60,787 bases of DNA, from contig URCR01000014.1 in NCBI GenBank assembly GCA_900546325.1, positions 1 to 60,787 on the forward strand, in the 5' to 3' direction. This document shows, piece after piece, positions 42,814 to 51,394 of this stretch. The notes beneath the pieces were generated by a model, which saw only the letters and a list, made by a program, of their open reading frames with translations, was not told the DNA's origin and did not search any database. How positions within the stretch are numbered: position 1 is the first letter of the stretch; each line of letters begins with the position of its first letter. Position numbers and translations under genes: made by a program. This DNA comes from an uncultured Lachnospiraceae bacterium. Its GTDB lineage: Bacteria; Bacillota; Clostridia; Lachnospirales; Lachnospiraceae.

Positions 42814-44712
42814 ATGGACAAGAAGAAATTTTATATGACAACAGCGATTGCCTATACATCAGGCAAACCGCATATTGGGAATACTTATGAGTTTGTACTT
42901 GCTGATGCGATCGCAAGATACAAGAGAAGTCAGGGGTATGATGTATTTTTCCAGACAGGAACTGACGAACATGGACAGAAGATTGAACTGAAGGCACAGG
43001 AAGCCGGAGTGACACCGAAAGAATTTGTAGACGGTGTGGCTGCGCAGGTAAAAGCAATCGCAGACCTGATGAACACATCTTATGACAAATTTATCCGTAC
43101 AACGGATGAATACCATGAGAAACAAGTTCAGAAAATCTTTAAAAAACTGTATGAGCAGGGAGATATTTACAAAGGATATTATGAAGGAATGTACTGTACA
43201 CCTTGTGAGGCGTTCTTTACAGAATCCCAGCTGGTTGATGGAAAATGTCCGGACTGTGGACGCGAAGTACAGCCTGCAAAGGAAGAAGCATATTTCTTCA
43301 AAATGAGCAAATATGCGGACAGACTGATTGAGCATATCAACACACATCCGGAATTTATTCAGCCGGTTTCCCGTAAAAACGAGATGATGAACAACTTCCT
43401 GCTTCCGGGACTGCAGGATCTCTGTGTATCAAGAACTTCCTTTAAATGGGGAATTCCGGTAGATTTTGATCCAAAGCATGTTGTCTATGTATGGTTAGAT
43501 GCGCTTACAAATTACATCACAGGAATTGGTTATGACTGCGATGGGGAGAACAGTGAGCAGTTTAAAAAGGACTGGCCGGCAGACCTTCATTTGATCGGAA
43601 AGGATATTATCCGGTTCCATACAATTTACTGGCCGATCTTCCTGATGGCGCTTGATCTTCCACTTCCGAAGCAGGTGTTTGGACATCCGTGGCTGCTTCA
43701 GGGCGATGGAAAGATGAGCAAATCAAAAGGAAATGTCATCTATGCAGATGAACTTGTAAATATGTTCGGAGTCGATGCAGTCCGCTATTTTGTTCTGCAT
43801 GAGATGCCGTTTGACAATGACGGTGTCATCACATGGGAACTGATGGTAGAGCGTATGAATTCTGATCTTGCGAATACACTTGGAAATCTTGTGAACCGTA
43901 CGATCTCCATGACAAATAAATATTTCGGAGGAGTCGTTACGGATAAGGGTGTTGCAGAAGAGGTCGATGCAGAGTTAAAAGCAGTTGTAGAGCGCACACC
44001 GGGAGCGGTAGATGGGAAGATGGAAAAACTCCGGGTGGCAGATGCGATCACAGAGATTTTCAACCTGTTCAAACGCTGCAATAAGTATATTGATGAGACA
44101 ATGCCTTGGGCGCTTGCGAAAGAAGAGGAGAAAAAAGACCGTCTGGAAACAGTGCTTTACAATCTGATTGCAAGTATCTCAAAGGGAGCAGAACTGTTAA
44201 GTTCATTCATGCCGGAAACATCCGAAAAGATTCTTGTTCAGTTAAACGGAGGACATGTGACAGATAAGCCGGAAATCTTATTCCAGAGACTTGACATGGA
44301 AGAAGTGATGAAAAAAGTGGAAGAACTGCATCCGCAGCCAGAAGAGAAAGCGGAGGAAGGACCGGTAATCGACATTGAGCCGAAGGAAGAGATCAGATTT
44401 GAAGAATTTGGAAAAATGCAGTTCCAGGTTGGTGAGATCATTGCCTGCGAAGCGGTGAAGAAATCCAAGAAACTGCTTTGCTCACAAGTAAAGGTGGGAA
44501 GTCAGGTAAAACAGATCGTATCAGGGATCAAGGCACATTACACACCGGAAGAGATGGTAGGAAAAAAAGTAATGGTGCTTGTGAACTTAAAACCGGCGAA
44601 ACTGGCAGGTGTTTTATCAGAGGGAATGCTCCTCTGTGCAGAAGATGCAGATGGAAATCTTGCACTAATGACACCGGAAAAAGAAATGCCGGCGGGGGCA
44701 GAAATCTGTTAA
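42814..44712 (+). CDS. metG: Methionyl-tRNA synthetase
   Basis: This enzyme charges tRNA-Met for initiation and elongation. It has 632 residues from ATG 42814, with AGGAGG at 42801-42806. An ATG at 42769 lacks a ribosome binding site. The class I signature is HIGN, and the zinc knuckle is CTPCEAFFTESQ...CPDCG. The KMSKS loop is KMSKSKGN, and an anticodon-binding helical domain follows. A C-terminal EMAP/Trbp111-like tRNA-binding domain starts at FGKMQFQVGEI. The upstream T-box regulates it. Confidence 0.97.
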   Translation: MDKKKFYMTTAIAYTSGKPHIGNTYEFVLADAIARYKRSQGYDVFFQTGTDEHGQKIELKAQEAGVTPKEFVDGVAAQVKAIADLMNTSYDKFIRTTDEYHEKQVQKIFKKLYEQGDIYKGYYEGMYCTPCEAFFTESQLVDGKCPDCGREVQPAKEEAYFFKMSKYADRLIEHINTHPEFIQPVSRKNEMMNNFLLPGLQDLCVSRTSFKWGIPVDFDPKHVVYVWLDALTNYITGIGYDCDGENSEQFKKDWPADLHLIGKDIIRFHTIYWPIFLMALDLPLPKQVFGHPWLLQGDGKMSKSKGNVIYADELVNMFGVDAVRYFVLHEMPFDNDGVITWELMVERMNSDLANTLGNLVNRTISMTNKYFGGVVTDKGVAEEVDAELKAVVERTPGAVDGKMEKLRVADAITEIFNLFKRCNKYIDETMPWALAKEEEKKDRLETVLYNLIASISKGAELLSSFMPETSEKILVQLNGGHVTDKPEILFQRLDMEEVMKKVEELHPQPEEKAEEGPVIDIEPKEEIRFEEFGKMQFQVGEIIACEAVKKSKKLLCSQVKVGSQVKQIVSGIKAHYTPEEMVGKKVMVLVNLKPAKLAGVLSEGMLLCAEDADGNLALMTPEKEMPAGAEIC

Positions 44713-44776
44713 GATTCTGCCCGACAGCCTGCTGTAAAGTAACAAACAGACTATTATGAGAAAGAAGGAGAACACA

Positions 44777-45763
44777 ATGAGTAAAATCAGAATTGGTATT
44801 GTTGGATATGGAAACATCGGACGCGGTGTAGAGCTTGCGGTCGAGAGAAATGAAGATATGGAACTTGCTGCGGTAGTGACACGCCGTGATCCAGAGAGCG
44901 TTCAGATTCTGACAGAAGGTGTAAAGAAAGTACATTTTGACGATATTCTTACACTGAAAGATGAAGTAGATGTGATGATTCTCTGCGGGGGATCTGCGAC
45001 AGATCTTCCGGTGATGGGACCACAAATTGCAAAGAACTTCAATATGATCGACAGTTTTGATACACATGCAAAGATTCCAGAGTATTTTGCAGATGTAGAT
45101 GCAGCGGCAAATGAAGGAAAAACAGTGGGAATCATCTCTGTGGGCTGGGATCCGGGAATGTTCTCCCTGAACCGTATCTATGCGGAATCGATCCTTGTAC
45201 AGGGAAGCACTTATACATTCTGGGGCAAGGGAGTCAGCCAGGGACATTCGGATGCGATCCGCCGTGTAGAAGGAGTAAAGAATGCTATCCAGTATACTGT
45301 TCCGATCGAAGAGGCAGTGGACAGAGTCAGAAGCGGAAGTGAGCCGGAACTTTCCACAAGAGAAAAGCATCTTCGTGAGTGCTATGTCGTGGCGGAGGAA
45401 GGCGCAGATAAAGCTCTGATTGAGAAGACAATCAAAGAAATGCCTAACTATTTCTCAGATTATGACACAACCGTTACATTTATATCAGAAGAGGAGTTAA
45501 AAGCAGAACACAGCAAAATGCCGCATGGTGGTTTTGTCATCCGTACCGGAGAGACTGGAAGAGAGGGCAACAAGCACGTAATCGAATATTCATTAAAGCT
45601 TGATTCCAACCCGGAATTTACATCCAGTGTCTTAGTTGCGTATGCTCGTGCTGCGTACAGACTTGCAAAGAGCGGTGACTGCGGTGCAAAGACGGTATTT
45701 GACATCGCACCAGGATTATTGTCTATGAAATCAGCAGAACAGCTGAGAAAAGAAATTCTGTAA
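44777..45763 (+). CDS. ddh: meso-Diaminopimelate dehydrogenase
   Basis: Ddh makes meso-diaminopimelate in one NADPH-dependent step from tetrahydrodipicolinate and ammonia, feeding lysine and peptidoglycan synthesis. It has 328 residues, close to the usual 320-330. The N-terminal nucleotide-binding motif is GIVGYGNIGRG. Substrate-domain segments include VGWDPGMFSLNR, FWGKGVSQGHSDAIRR and MPHGGFVIRTG. GAAGGAG nine bases upstream selects ATG 44777 over 44756. The gene follows metG by 64 nt with no strong terminator between, so some cotranscription is possible. Confidence 0.94.
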   Translation: MSKIRIGIVGYGNIGRGVELAVERNEDMELAAVVTRRDPESVQILTEGVKKVHFDDILTLKDEVDVMILCGGSATDLPVMGPQIAKNFNMIDSFDTHAKIPEYFADVDAAANEGKTVGIISVGWDPGMFSLNRIYAESILVQGSTYTFWGKGVSQGHSDAIRRVEGVKNAIQYTVPIEEAVDRVRSGSEPELSTREKHLRECYVVAEEGADKALIEKTIKEMPNYFSDYDTTVTFISEEELKAEHSKMPHGGFVIRTGETGREGNKHVIEYSLKLDSNPEFTSSVLVAYARAAYRLAKSGDCGAKTVFDIAPGLLSMKSAEQLRKEIL

Positions 45764-45811
45764 GAAGAAAAAATCGATAAGATTTGTAAGATTGAAAGAT
45801 CAGTGAGAACA

Positions 45812-45873
45812 AAAAAGCAGGTGTTGCAAGAGTGTCCGTGTCATATTACCTCTTGGCAGTGCCTGCTTTTTAT
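45812..45873. terminator. Bidirectional intrinsic terminator between ddh and the 45922 gene
   Basis: The arms start AAAAAGCAGG (about 45812-45821) and end CCTGCTTTTT (45862-45871). Each continues inward (GTTGCAAGAG with CTCTTGGCAG). The T run on either strand suits the convergent genes. Confidence 0.8.
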
Positions 45874-45921
45874 AAAAGTCTTTTCAATTTTGGTTAAACA
45901 GGAAAAAACGAACGGATTAAA

Positions 45922-46212
45922 TTAGCTTAACTGTACTTCCTTTGCTTCTTCCGGTTTGAAGTCATTTGCAAGGTCATAGATATTGTGACCGGTAGATTCG
46001 CTCAGCACGCGTCCCTCTAAAGAATAGCAGCGGATGAATCTCTTATTATCAATGCTTGACCAATGTTCTACATCCCATGTCAGATATCCGTCTTCATCTG
46101 TTTTCTTTCCGTTCAGGATCAAGTCGACCTGACGTCCATTTACCATAATGTCAACAAGTTCTTTTTCAGTAGCCTCGAGTTCTACTTTATTTACTGTGTC
46201 GTAAACTTTCAT
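45922..46212 (-). CDS. Small conserved-looking protein of unknown function
   Basis: This 96-residue soluble protein starts MKVYDTVNKVELEATEKELVD. It continues with a beta-rich middle (DLILNGKKTDEDGYLTWDVEHW) and ends acidic. AGGAGG upstream selects the ATG at 46212; a longer reading from 46326 would run through its own promoter. I do not recognise the family. A good divergent promoter drives it and no other gene shares its transcript. The length and codon use look like those of a real gene. Confidence 0.75.
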   Translation of the reverse strand: MKVYDTVNKVELEATEKELVDIMVNGRQVDLILNGKKTDEDGYLTWDVEHWSSIDNKRFIRCYSLEGRVLSESTGHNIYDLANDFKPEEAKEVQLS

Positions 46213-46246
46213 TTTGAAGTTCCTCCTCTTTTTTGCTATATAGACA

Positions 46247-46275
46247 AGTATAATCTTTTTTATAGATAAATTCAA
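46247..46275 (-). promoter_or_regulatory. Promoter of the 96-residue protein gene
   Basis: Read on the minus strand, TTGAAT (46270-46275) and TATACT (46247-46252) are exactly 17 bp apart. Confidence 0.75.
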
Positions 46276-46304
46276 ACCTTTTATAGAAGAAAGAAACGGA
46301 AAAG

Positions 46305-46333
46305 TTGAATTTGCAGGGATTTTCACTTATAAT
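46305..46333 (+). promoter_or_regulatory. tatD-rsmA promoter
   Basis: TTGAAT (46305-46310) and TATAAT (46328-46333) are 17 bp apart. It lies back to back with the promoter of the minus-strand gene. Confidence 0.78.
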
Positions 46334-46372
46334 ACAAGAACAGAAGCAAAATCCGGAAAGGGGTTAATATAG

Positions 46373-47134
46373 ATGATTTTTGAGACACATGCACATTATG
46401 ATGATGAGCAGTTTGACGAGGACAGAGAGCAGCTTCTTGCCGGGCTGCAGCAGGCGGGGATCGAGACGGTCATAAATGTCGGTGCGACACTGGAGGGATG
46501 CCGTTCTACAATCAGACTTGCAGAACAATATCCGTTTATCTATGCGGCGATTGGTGTACATCCTGACGAGGTCGGTACATTAGATGAGGAAAAATTTTTA
46601 TGGCTGAAAGAGCAGTTGTCCCACGAGAGGGTTGTGGCTGTCGGTGAGATCGGTCTTGATTATTACTGGGACAATGAGTCACATGAAGTCCAGAAAGAGT
46701 GGTTTGTCCGTCAGCTGGAGGCTGCAAGGGAGGCAGGACTTCCGGTGATCATACACAGCAGGGAAGCTGCGGCAGATACTTTGGAGATCATGAAAGAACA
46801 TGGACGGGATCTTAAAGGGATCATTCACTGCTATTCTTATTCTGTTGAGCATGCAAGAGAGTATGTAAAGATGGGATATCTGCTTGGGATCGGCGGAGTT
46901 GTCACATTTAAAAATGCCAGAAAACTGAAGGAAGTTGTGGAGGAGATCCCGCTGGAATCGCTTGTTCTGGAAACCGACTGCCCGTATCTTGCGCCGGTTC
47001 CGAACAGGGGAAAGAGAAATTCTTCCCTGAATCTTCCGTTGATTGCAGAAGAAATTGCGGAGATCAAACAGATCAGCTGTGAAGAAGTGATCGCACAGAC
47101 GAGAGAAAACGCAAGGAAATTATTTGGAGTATAG
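46373..47134 (+). CDS. tatD: TatD-family metal-dependent DNase
   Basis: This 253-residue TIM-barrel hydrolase of the TatD/YabD family has 3'-5' exonuclease or deoxyribonuclease activity in studied members. Metal ligands are visible in ETHAHYDD at the start, GEIGLDYYWD, VIIHSREA, GIIHCYSYS and LETDCPYLAP. It precedes rsmA, the same pairing as yabD with ksgA in B. subtilis (there separated by rnmV/yabF). The ribosome binding site AAAGGGG is upstream of the ATG. Confidence 0.92.
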   Translation: MIFETHAHYDDEQFDEDREQLLAGLQQAGIETVINVGATLEGCRSTIRLAEQYPFIYAAIGVHPDEVGTLDEEKFLWLKEQLSHERVVAVGEIGLDYYWDNESHEVQKEWFVRQLEAAREAGLPVIIHSREAAADTLEIMKEHGRDLKGIIHCYSYSVEHAREYVKMGYLLGIGGVVTFKNARKLKEVVEEIPLESLVLETDCPYLAPVPNRGKRNSSLNLPLIAEEIAEIKQISCEEVIAQTRENARKLFGV

Positions 47135-47144
47135 GAGAAAATAT

Positions 47145-48035
47145 ATGAATCAGCCAACATTAGGCAATCCACAGAATACCATTGCGGTATTGCAGAAATA
47201 CAATTTTTCATTTCAGAAGAAATTTGGTCAGAACTTTTTGATCGACACACATGTGCTGGATAAAATTATCCGTTCGGCAGAGATCACGAAAGATGATTTT
47301 GTTTTGGAGATCGGCCCGGGGATCGGCACGATGACACAGTATCTCGCATGTGCGGCGAGAGAAGTTGTGGCAGTTGAGATCGACAAGGCGTTGATTCCGA
47401 TCCTGGAAGATACACTGAGCGGTTATGATAATGTGACTGTCATCAATGAAGATGTGTTAAAGCTGGATATTGTAAAACTGGCGGAGGAAAGAAATGGAGG
47501 AAAGCCGATCAAAGTGGTGGCAAATCTTCCGTATTATATTACAACACCGATCATCATGGGACTTTTTGAGAGCCATGTTCCGGTGCAGAGCATTACCGTC
47601 ATGGTGCAGAAAGAAGTTGCAGACCGCATGCAGGTCGGACCCGGAACAAAAGATTATGGCGCGCTGTCACTTGCGGTGCAATATTATGCGAAGCCGTATA
47701 TTGCGGCAAATGTTCCGCCAAATTGTTTTATGCCGAGGCCGAAAGTAGGGTCGGCGGTGATACGGCTGGAGTGTCATGAAGAGCCTCCGGTGCAGGTGGA
47801 AGATGAAAAACTGATGTTCCGTATTATCAGAGCGTCCTTCAATCAGAGACGGAAGACACTGGCAAACGGGCTGAAAAATTCACCTGAAATTTCATTATCC
47901 AGAGAAGGAATCGAGCAGGCAATTGCCGAATTAGGAAAAGGGGCGAGTGTAAGAGGAGAAGCGCTCAATCTGGAGGAGTTTGCAAAGCTAAGCAATATTG
48001 TCGGGCGGCTGCAGCAGGAGGAGAATGGAAAGTAA
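47145..48035 (+). CDS. rsmA: 16S rRNA (A1518/A1519-N6,N6)-dimethyltransferase
   Basis: RsmA (KsgA) dimethylates two adjacent adenines in helix 45 of 16S rRNA. It has 296 residues from ATG 47145, with AGGAGA upstream. An in-frame ATG at 47124 lies inside tatD. Motifs are KKFGQNFLID, SAM motif I EIGPGIGTMTQYL, catalytic NLPYYITTPI, and a C-terminal helical domain with RASFNQRRKTLAN. It starts 10 nt after tatD. Confidence 0.96.
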   Translation: MNQPTLGNPQNTIAVLQKYNFSFQKKFGQNFLIDTHVLDKIIRSAEITKDDFVLEIGPGIGTMTQYLACAAREVVAVEIDKALIPILEDTLSGYDNVTVINEDVLKLDIVKLAEERNGGKPIKVVANLPYYITTPIIMGLFESHVPVQSITVMVQKEVADRMQVGPGTKDYGALSLAVQYYAKPYIAANVPPNCFMPRPKVGSAVIRLECHEEPPVQVEDEKLMFRIIRASFNQRRKTLANGLKNSPEISLSREGIEQAIAELGKGASVRGEALNLEEFAKLSNIVGRLQQEENGK

Positions 48036-48077
48036 GAGTGGATTTCATCATTTGAGTCAGAAAAGGGGGAAATAACT

Positions 48078-48758
48078 ATGAGATATCAGATTTTAGGCGA
48101 CACACTTCCGGTAGTCATCTGCAGGCTGGACGGCGGTGAAAGTATGATCACAGAGAAGGGATCTATGGCATGGATGTCACCGAATATGCGGATGGATACT
48201 TCTACAAATGGAGGGCTTGGCAAGGCATTCGGAAGAATGTTTTCCGGGGAAGCAATTTTCCAGAACATTTACACGGCACAGGGAGGAGAAGGCGAGATTG
48301 CATTTGCATCCAGCTTTCCGGGCTCTATCCGGGCATTCCATATTCATCCGGGAGAAGAGATCATCGTGCAGAAAGGCGGTTTCCTTGCAGCAGAGGCAGG
48401 AGTACAGCTGTCAGTTCATTTTCACAAGAAAATTGCATCCGGTTTCTTTGGCGGTGAGGGATTTATCCTCCAGAGGATTTCCGGCGAAGGAGTGATGTTT
48501 GCCGAGTTTGACGGACATGTGATTGAGTATGAGCTTCAGCCGGGGCAGCAGATTGTGATTGATACCGGACATCTTGCAGCGATGACAGCATCATGCCAGA
48601 TGGATATTCAGACAGTTCCGGGGCTGAAAAACAAATTTTTCGGAGGCGAAGGATTTTTCAATACAGTCATTACGGGACCAGGACACATCTGGCTTCAGAC
48701 AATGCCGATCAGTAATGTAGCCGGAGCACTCCGCCCATATTTCCCGACTGGAAATTAA
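48078..48758 (+). CDS. AIM24 / TIGR00266 family protein
   Basis: This 226-residue beta-rich protein is of the AIM24/TIGR00266 family, whose bacterial function is unknown. Typical features are MRYQILGDTLPVVICRLDGGESMITEKGSMAWMS at the N terminus, repeated FFGGEGF segments, and a GxGHIWLQTMP stretch near the end. No signal peptide or membrane segment is seen. AAAGGGGG precedes the ATG. It lies 42 nt after rsmA and ends in a strong terminator. Confidence 0.87.
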   Translation: MRYQILGDTLPVVICRLDGGESMITEKGSMAWMSPNMRMDTSTNGGLGKAFGRMFSGEAIFQNIYTAQGGEGEIAFASSFPGSIRAFHIHPGEEIIVQKGGFLAAEAGVQLSVHFHKKIASGFFGGEGFILQRISGEGVMFAEFDGHVIEYELQPGQQIVIDTGHLAAMTASCQMDIQTVPGLKNKFFGGEGFFNTVITGPGHIWLQTMPISNVAGALRPYFPTGN

Positions 48759-48773
48759 GCGAAAACAGACTCT

Positions 48774-48815
48774 AACAGACTTTTTGTAGTGAGAAAACAA
48801 AAAGTCTGTTTTTTT
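48774..48815 (+). terminator. Intrinsic terminator after the AIM24-like gene
   Basis: AACAGACTTTTTGT (48774-48787) pairs perfectly with ACAAAAAGTCTGTT (48797-48810). A T run follows to 48815. Confidence 0.92.
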
Positions 48816-48843
48816 ATTCATGATTATTTAATGTTTTTGAATA

Positions 48844-48872
48844 TTGCAAAAATGGAAATGGTTTAGTATAAT
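48844..48872 (+). promoter_or_regulatory. Citrate synthase promoter
   Basis: TTGCAA (48844-48849) and TATAAT (48867-48872) are 17 bp apart, 46 nt before the ATG. Confidence 0.78.
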
Positions 48873-48918
48873 AAGTCCTAAATTACAACAGATTTCAGCA
48901 TTCAGAAAGGAGAAGCCT

Positions 48919-50289
48919 ATGGGAAAATCAGTTTCAGAAGCATTGTTTGATATTACACCTCAGATTGAAGAGCTGGCAAAAAAGTGTGAAGAGAATAATG
49001 AGATTGAGAAAGAATTATATACAAAGTATGAAGTAAAGAGAGGGCTGCGTGATCTGAACGGAAAAGGTGTCCTGGCAGGGTTGACAAATGTATCAGATGT
49101 CCGCGCGAAGAAGATTGTCAATGGAGAGGAAGTTCCATGTGAAGGAAATTTGTATTACCGTGGATATAATGTAAAGGATCTTGTCGATGGATTTCTGAAG
49201 AAGGAACATTATGGATTTGAGGAGATCGCATACCTCCTTTTGTTCGGGGAACTTCCAAATGAGAGCGAGCTTAGAGAATTTCATGATGTCCTTGTAGAGC
49301 GTAGAACACTTCCGCCGACATTTGTCCGGGATGTGATCATGAAAGCACCCAGCAAGGATATGATGAACAGTCTCTCACGATCCATTTTAAATCTGTATTC
49401 TTATGATGAGAAGGCGGATGACACGTCTATCCCAAATGTGCTCCGGCAGTGCCTGAATCTGATCAGCCAGTTCCCGATGCTGATGGTATATGGATATCAC
49501 GCATATAATTACCGGATGGGAGAAGATTTATTTATCTACGCTCCGGATCCATCGCTCTCCACAGCAGAAAATATTTTAATGATGCTGAGAAAGGATAAGA
49601 AGTATACGAAGCTGGAGGCGAAGATACTGGATATGGCACTTGTGCTTCATATGGATCACGGCGGAGGAAATAACTCGACATTTACGACACATGTAGTTAC
49701 TTCTTCCGGAACGGATACCTATTCAACGATGGCAGCTGCTATGGCATCGCTGAAGGGGCCGAAGCACGGAGGCGCCAATATTAAAGTGACACAGATGTTT
49801 GAAGATATGAAGCAGCATCTTACAGACTGGGAAGATAAGGACGAAGTGAAGGCATATCTGGAAGCACTTTTGGATAAGAAGGCGTTTGATCAGAAAGGTT
49901 TGATCTATGGAATGGGACATGCGGTCTATTCCATTTCCGATCCGAGGGCAGATATTTTCCGCACATTTGTTGCGCAGCTGGCAAGAGAAAAGAATTGTGA
50001 GAAGGAGTATGCTCTTTATGCGCTGGTGGAAGAACTGGCGCCAAAAGTAATCGGCGAGAAGAGGAAAATTTACAAAGGAGTCAATGCGAATGTAGATTTT
50101 TACAGCGGTCTCGTATATAGTATGCTTGGACTGCCGAAAGAACTGTACACGCCGATTTTTGCAGCGGCACGTATTGTCGGCTGGAGTGCGCACCGACTGG
50201 AAGAATTGAAAAACGTTGATAAGATTATCCGTCCGGCGTACAAATCACTGGCTCCGCACAGAGCATACGTTGAGATGGAAGACCGGTAA
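48919..50289 (+). CDS. gltA: Citrate synthase
   Basis: This enzyme condenses acetyl-CoA with oxaloacetate. It has 456 residues with an N-terminal helical extension of about 50 residues before the core, a form common in clostridia. Active-site segments are LVLHMDHGGGNNSTF, GPKHGGAN and GMGHAVYSISDPRADI, with a later VNANVDFYSG. AAAGGAG at 48906-48912 selects ATG 48919; an in-frame ATG at 48844 falls on the promoter. No aconitase or isocitrate dehydrogenase gene lies next to it. Confidence 0.93.
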   Translation: MGKSVSEALFDITPQIEELAKKCEENNEIEKELYTKYEVKRGLRDLNGKGVLAGLTNVSDVRAKKIVNGEEVPCEGNLYYRGYNVKDLVDGFLKKEHYGFEEIAYLLLFGELPNESELREFHDVLVERRTLPPTFVRDVIMKAPSKDMMNSLSRSILNLYSYDEKADDTSIPNVLRQCLNLISQFPMLMVYGYHAYNYRMGEDLFIYAPDPSLSTAENILMMLRKDKKYTKLEAKILDMALVLHMDHGGGNNSTFTTHVVTSSGTDTYSTMAAAMASLKGPKHGGANIKVTQMFEDMKQHLTDWEDKDEVKAYLEALLDKKAFDQKGLIYGMGHAVYSISDPRADIFRTFVAQLAREKNCEKEYALYALVEELAPKVIGEKRKIYKGVNANVDFYSGLVYSMLGLPKELYTPIFAAARIVGWSAHRLEELKNVDKIIRPAYKSLAPHRAYVEMEDR

Positions 50290-50316
50290 ATAAAAAAGCA
50301 GGAAGGAAAAGAAGAG

Positions 50317-51261
50317 ATGGAAAAGACAGAATTTTACTATCCTTCCGGTGATGGACATACGGAGATCCACGCAATTGAGTGGAGAGGAGAGGGACAGATC
50401 AAAGCTGTCCTTCAAGTCTGTCATGGAATGGTAGAATATATTGAACGGTACGAGGAGTTTGCTTCTTATCTGACCGACAGAGGATTCGTAGTGGTTGGTC
50501 ACGATCATCTGGGCCATGGAAAATCGGTGGCAGATGAGGAAGATTATGGATATTTTCCCGCAGAGAGAGGAAATGAATATGTGGTAGGAGATATCCATAC
50601 CCTTCGCAGAAAAACGGAGAAGAAATACCCGGGGATTCCATACTTTATGCTTGGACACAGTATGGGTTCTTTTTTACTCAGGCAATACCTGCTGTCCTAT
50701 GCCGAAGGGTTGTCGGGCGCAGTGATTATGGGAACCGGATATCAGCCGTTACCGGTATTGATGCTTGGAAGAGGAGTCTGCAAGTGCATTGCCGGAATCA
50801 AAGGGTGGCGTTACCGAAGTAAATTTGTCAACTCGATGGCATTCGGGGGATATAATAAGAAGTTTTATCCGGCACGGACCGAAATGGACTGGCTGACAAA
50901 AGATGAAAAAATTTTGGATGCCTATTTAAAAAATTCGATGTGTACCTTTATTTTTACCGTGAGTGCCTACTATGAGATGTTCGGAGGAATGAAACAGTTA
51001 CAGAAAAAAGGTGCAGTCGAAAAAATGCCAAGAGATCTCCCGATATTTTTGGTGGCGGGAAAGGATGATCCTGTGGGAAACTTCGGGGATGGTGTGGAAA
51101 AAGTCTTTCAAAAATACAAAGACTGTGGATTCAAAGATGTTCAGATCAAGTTATATGAAAATGACAGACATGAAATTCTGAATGAGACCGACCGGGAAAC
51201 GGTGTATAAAGATTTGTATTCTTGGCTGGAAAACTGTTTACGTCATCGTGCAGAAAAATAA
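50317..51261 (+). CDS. Alpha/beta hydrolase, monoacylglycerol lipase / lysophospholipase-like
   Basis: This 314-residue serine hydrolase has an N-terminal VCHGMVEYIERYEEFA segment and the oxyanion region GHDHLGHGKS. The nucleophile elbow is GHSMG, with acid candidate VAGKDDPVG and histidine ENDRHEILNE. That is a full Ser-Asp-His triad of the Hydrolase_4 type. It lacks a signal peptide, so it acts inside. It lies 27 nt after citrate synthase without a terminator between, so the two may be cotranscribed. The substrate is inferred only from the family. Confidence 0.87.
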   Translation: MEKTEFYYPSGDGHTEIHAIEWRGEGQIKAVLQVCHGMVEYIERYEEFASYLTDRGFVVVGHDHLGHGKSVADEEDYGYFPAERGNEYVVGDIHTLRRKTEKKYPGIPYFMLGHSMGSFLLRQYLLSYAEGLSGAVIMGTGYQPLPVLMLGRGVCKCIAGIKGWRYRSKFVNSMAFGGYNKKFYPARTEMDWLTKDEKILDAYLKNSMCTFIFTVSAYYEMFGGMKQLQKKGAVEKMPRDLPIFLVAGKDDPVGNFGDGVEKVFQKYKDCGFKDVQIKLYENDRHEILNETDRETVYKDLYSWLENCLRHRAEK

Positions 51262-51292
51262 AAGCTGCACCGGAATAGAACCTTTTCGATAG

Positions 51293-51370
51293 AAAAAGAG
51301 CCAATATCCTTCTGCATGGCAGCAAAAATATGACTGTCATTCCATGAGAGGATATGTGGCTCTTTTATTT
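51293..51370. terminator. Bidirectional terminator between the hydrolase and the kinase-like gene
   Basis: AAAAAGAGCCA-ATATCC (from 51294) pairs with GGATATGTGGCTCTTTT (to about 51366), with an inner CATGG/CCATG pair. T runs are on both sides, fitting the convergent genes. Confidence 0.8.
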
Positions 51371-51394
51371 ATGAAAAAATATTGATGTAAGTGT

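Noticed and set aside
44696..44722. Terminator overlapping the metG stop (GGGCAGAA...TTCTGCCC)
   Set aside because: The hairpin is real but there is no T run after it, so readthrough to ddh is likely.
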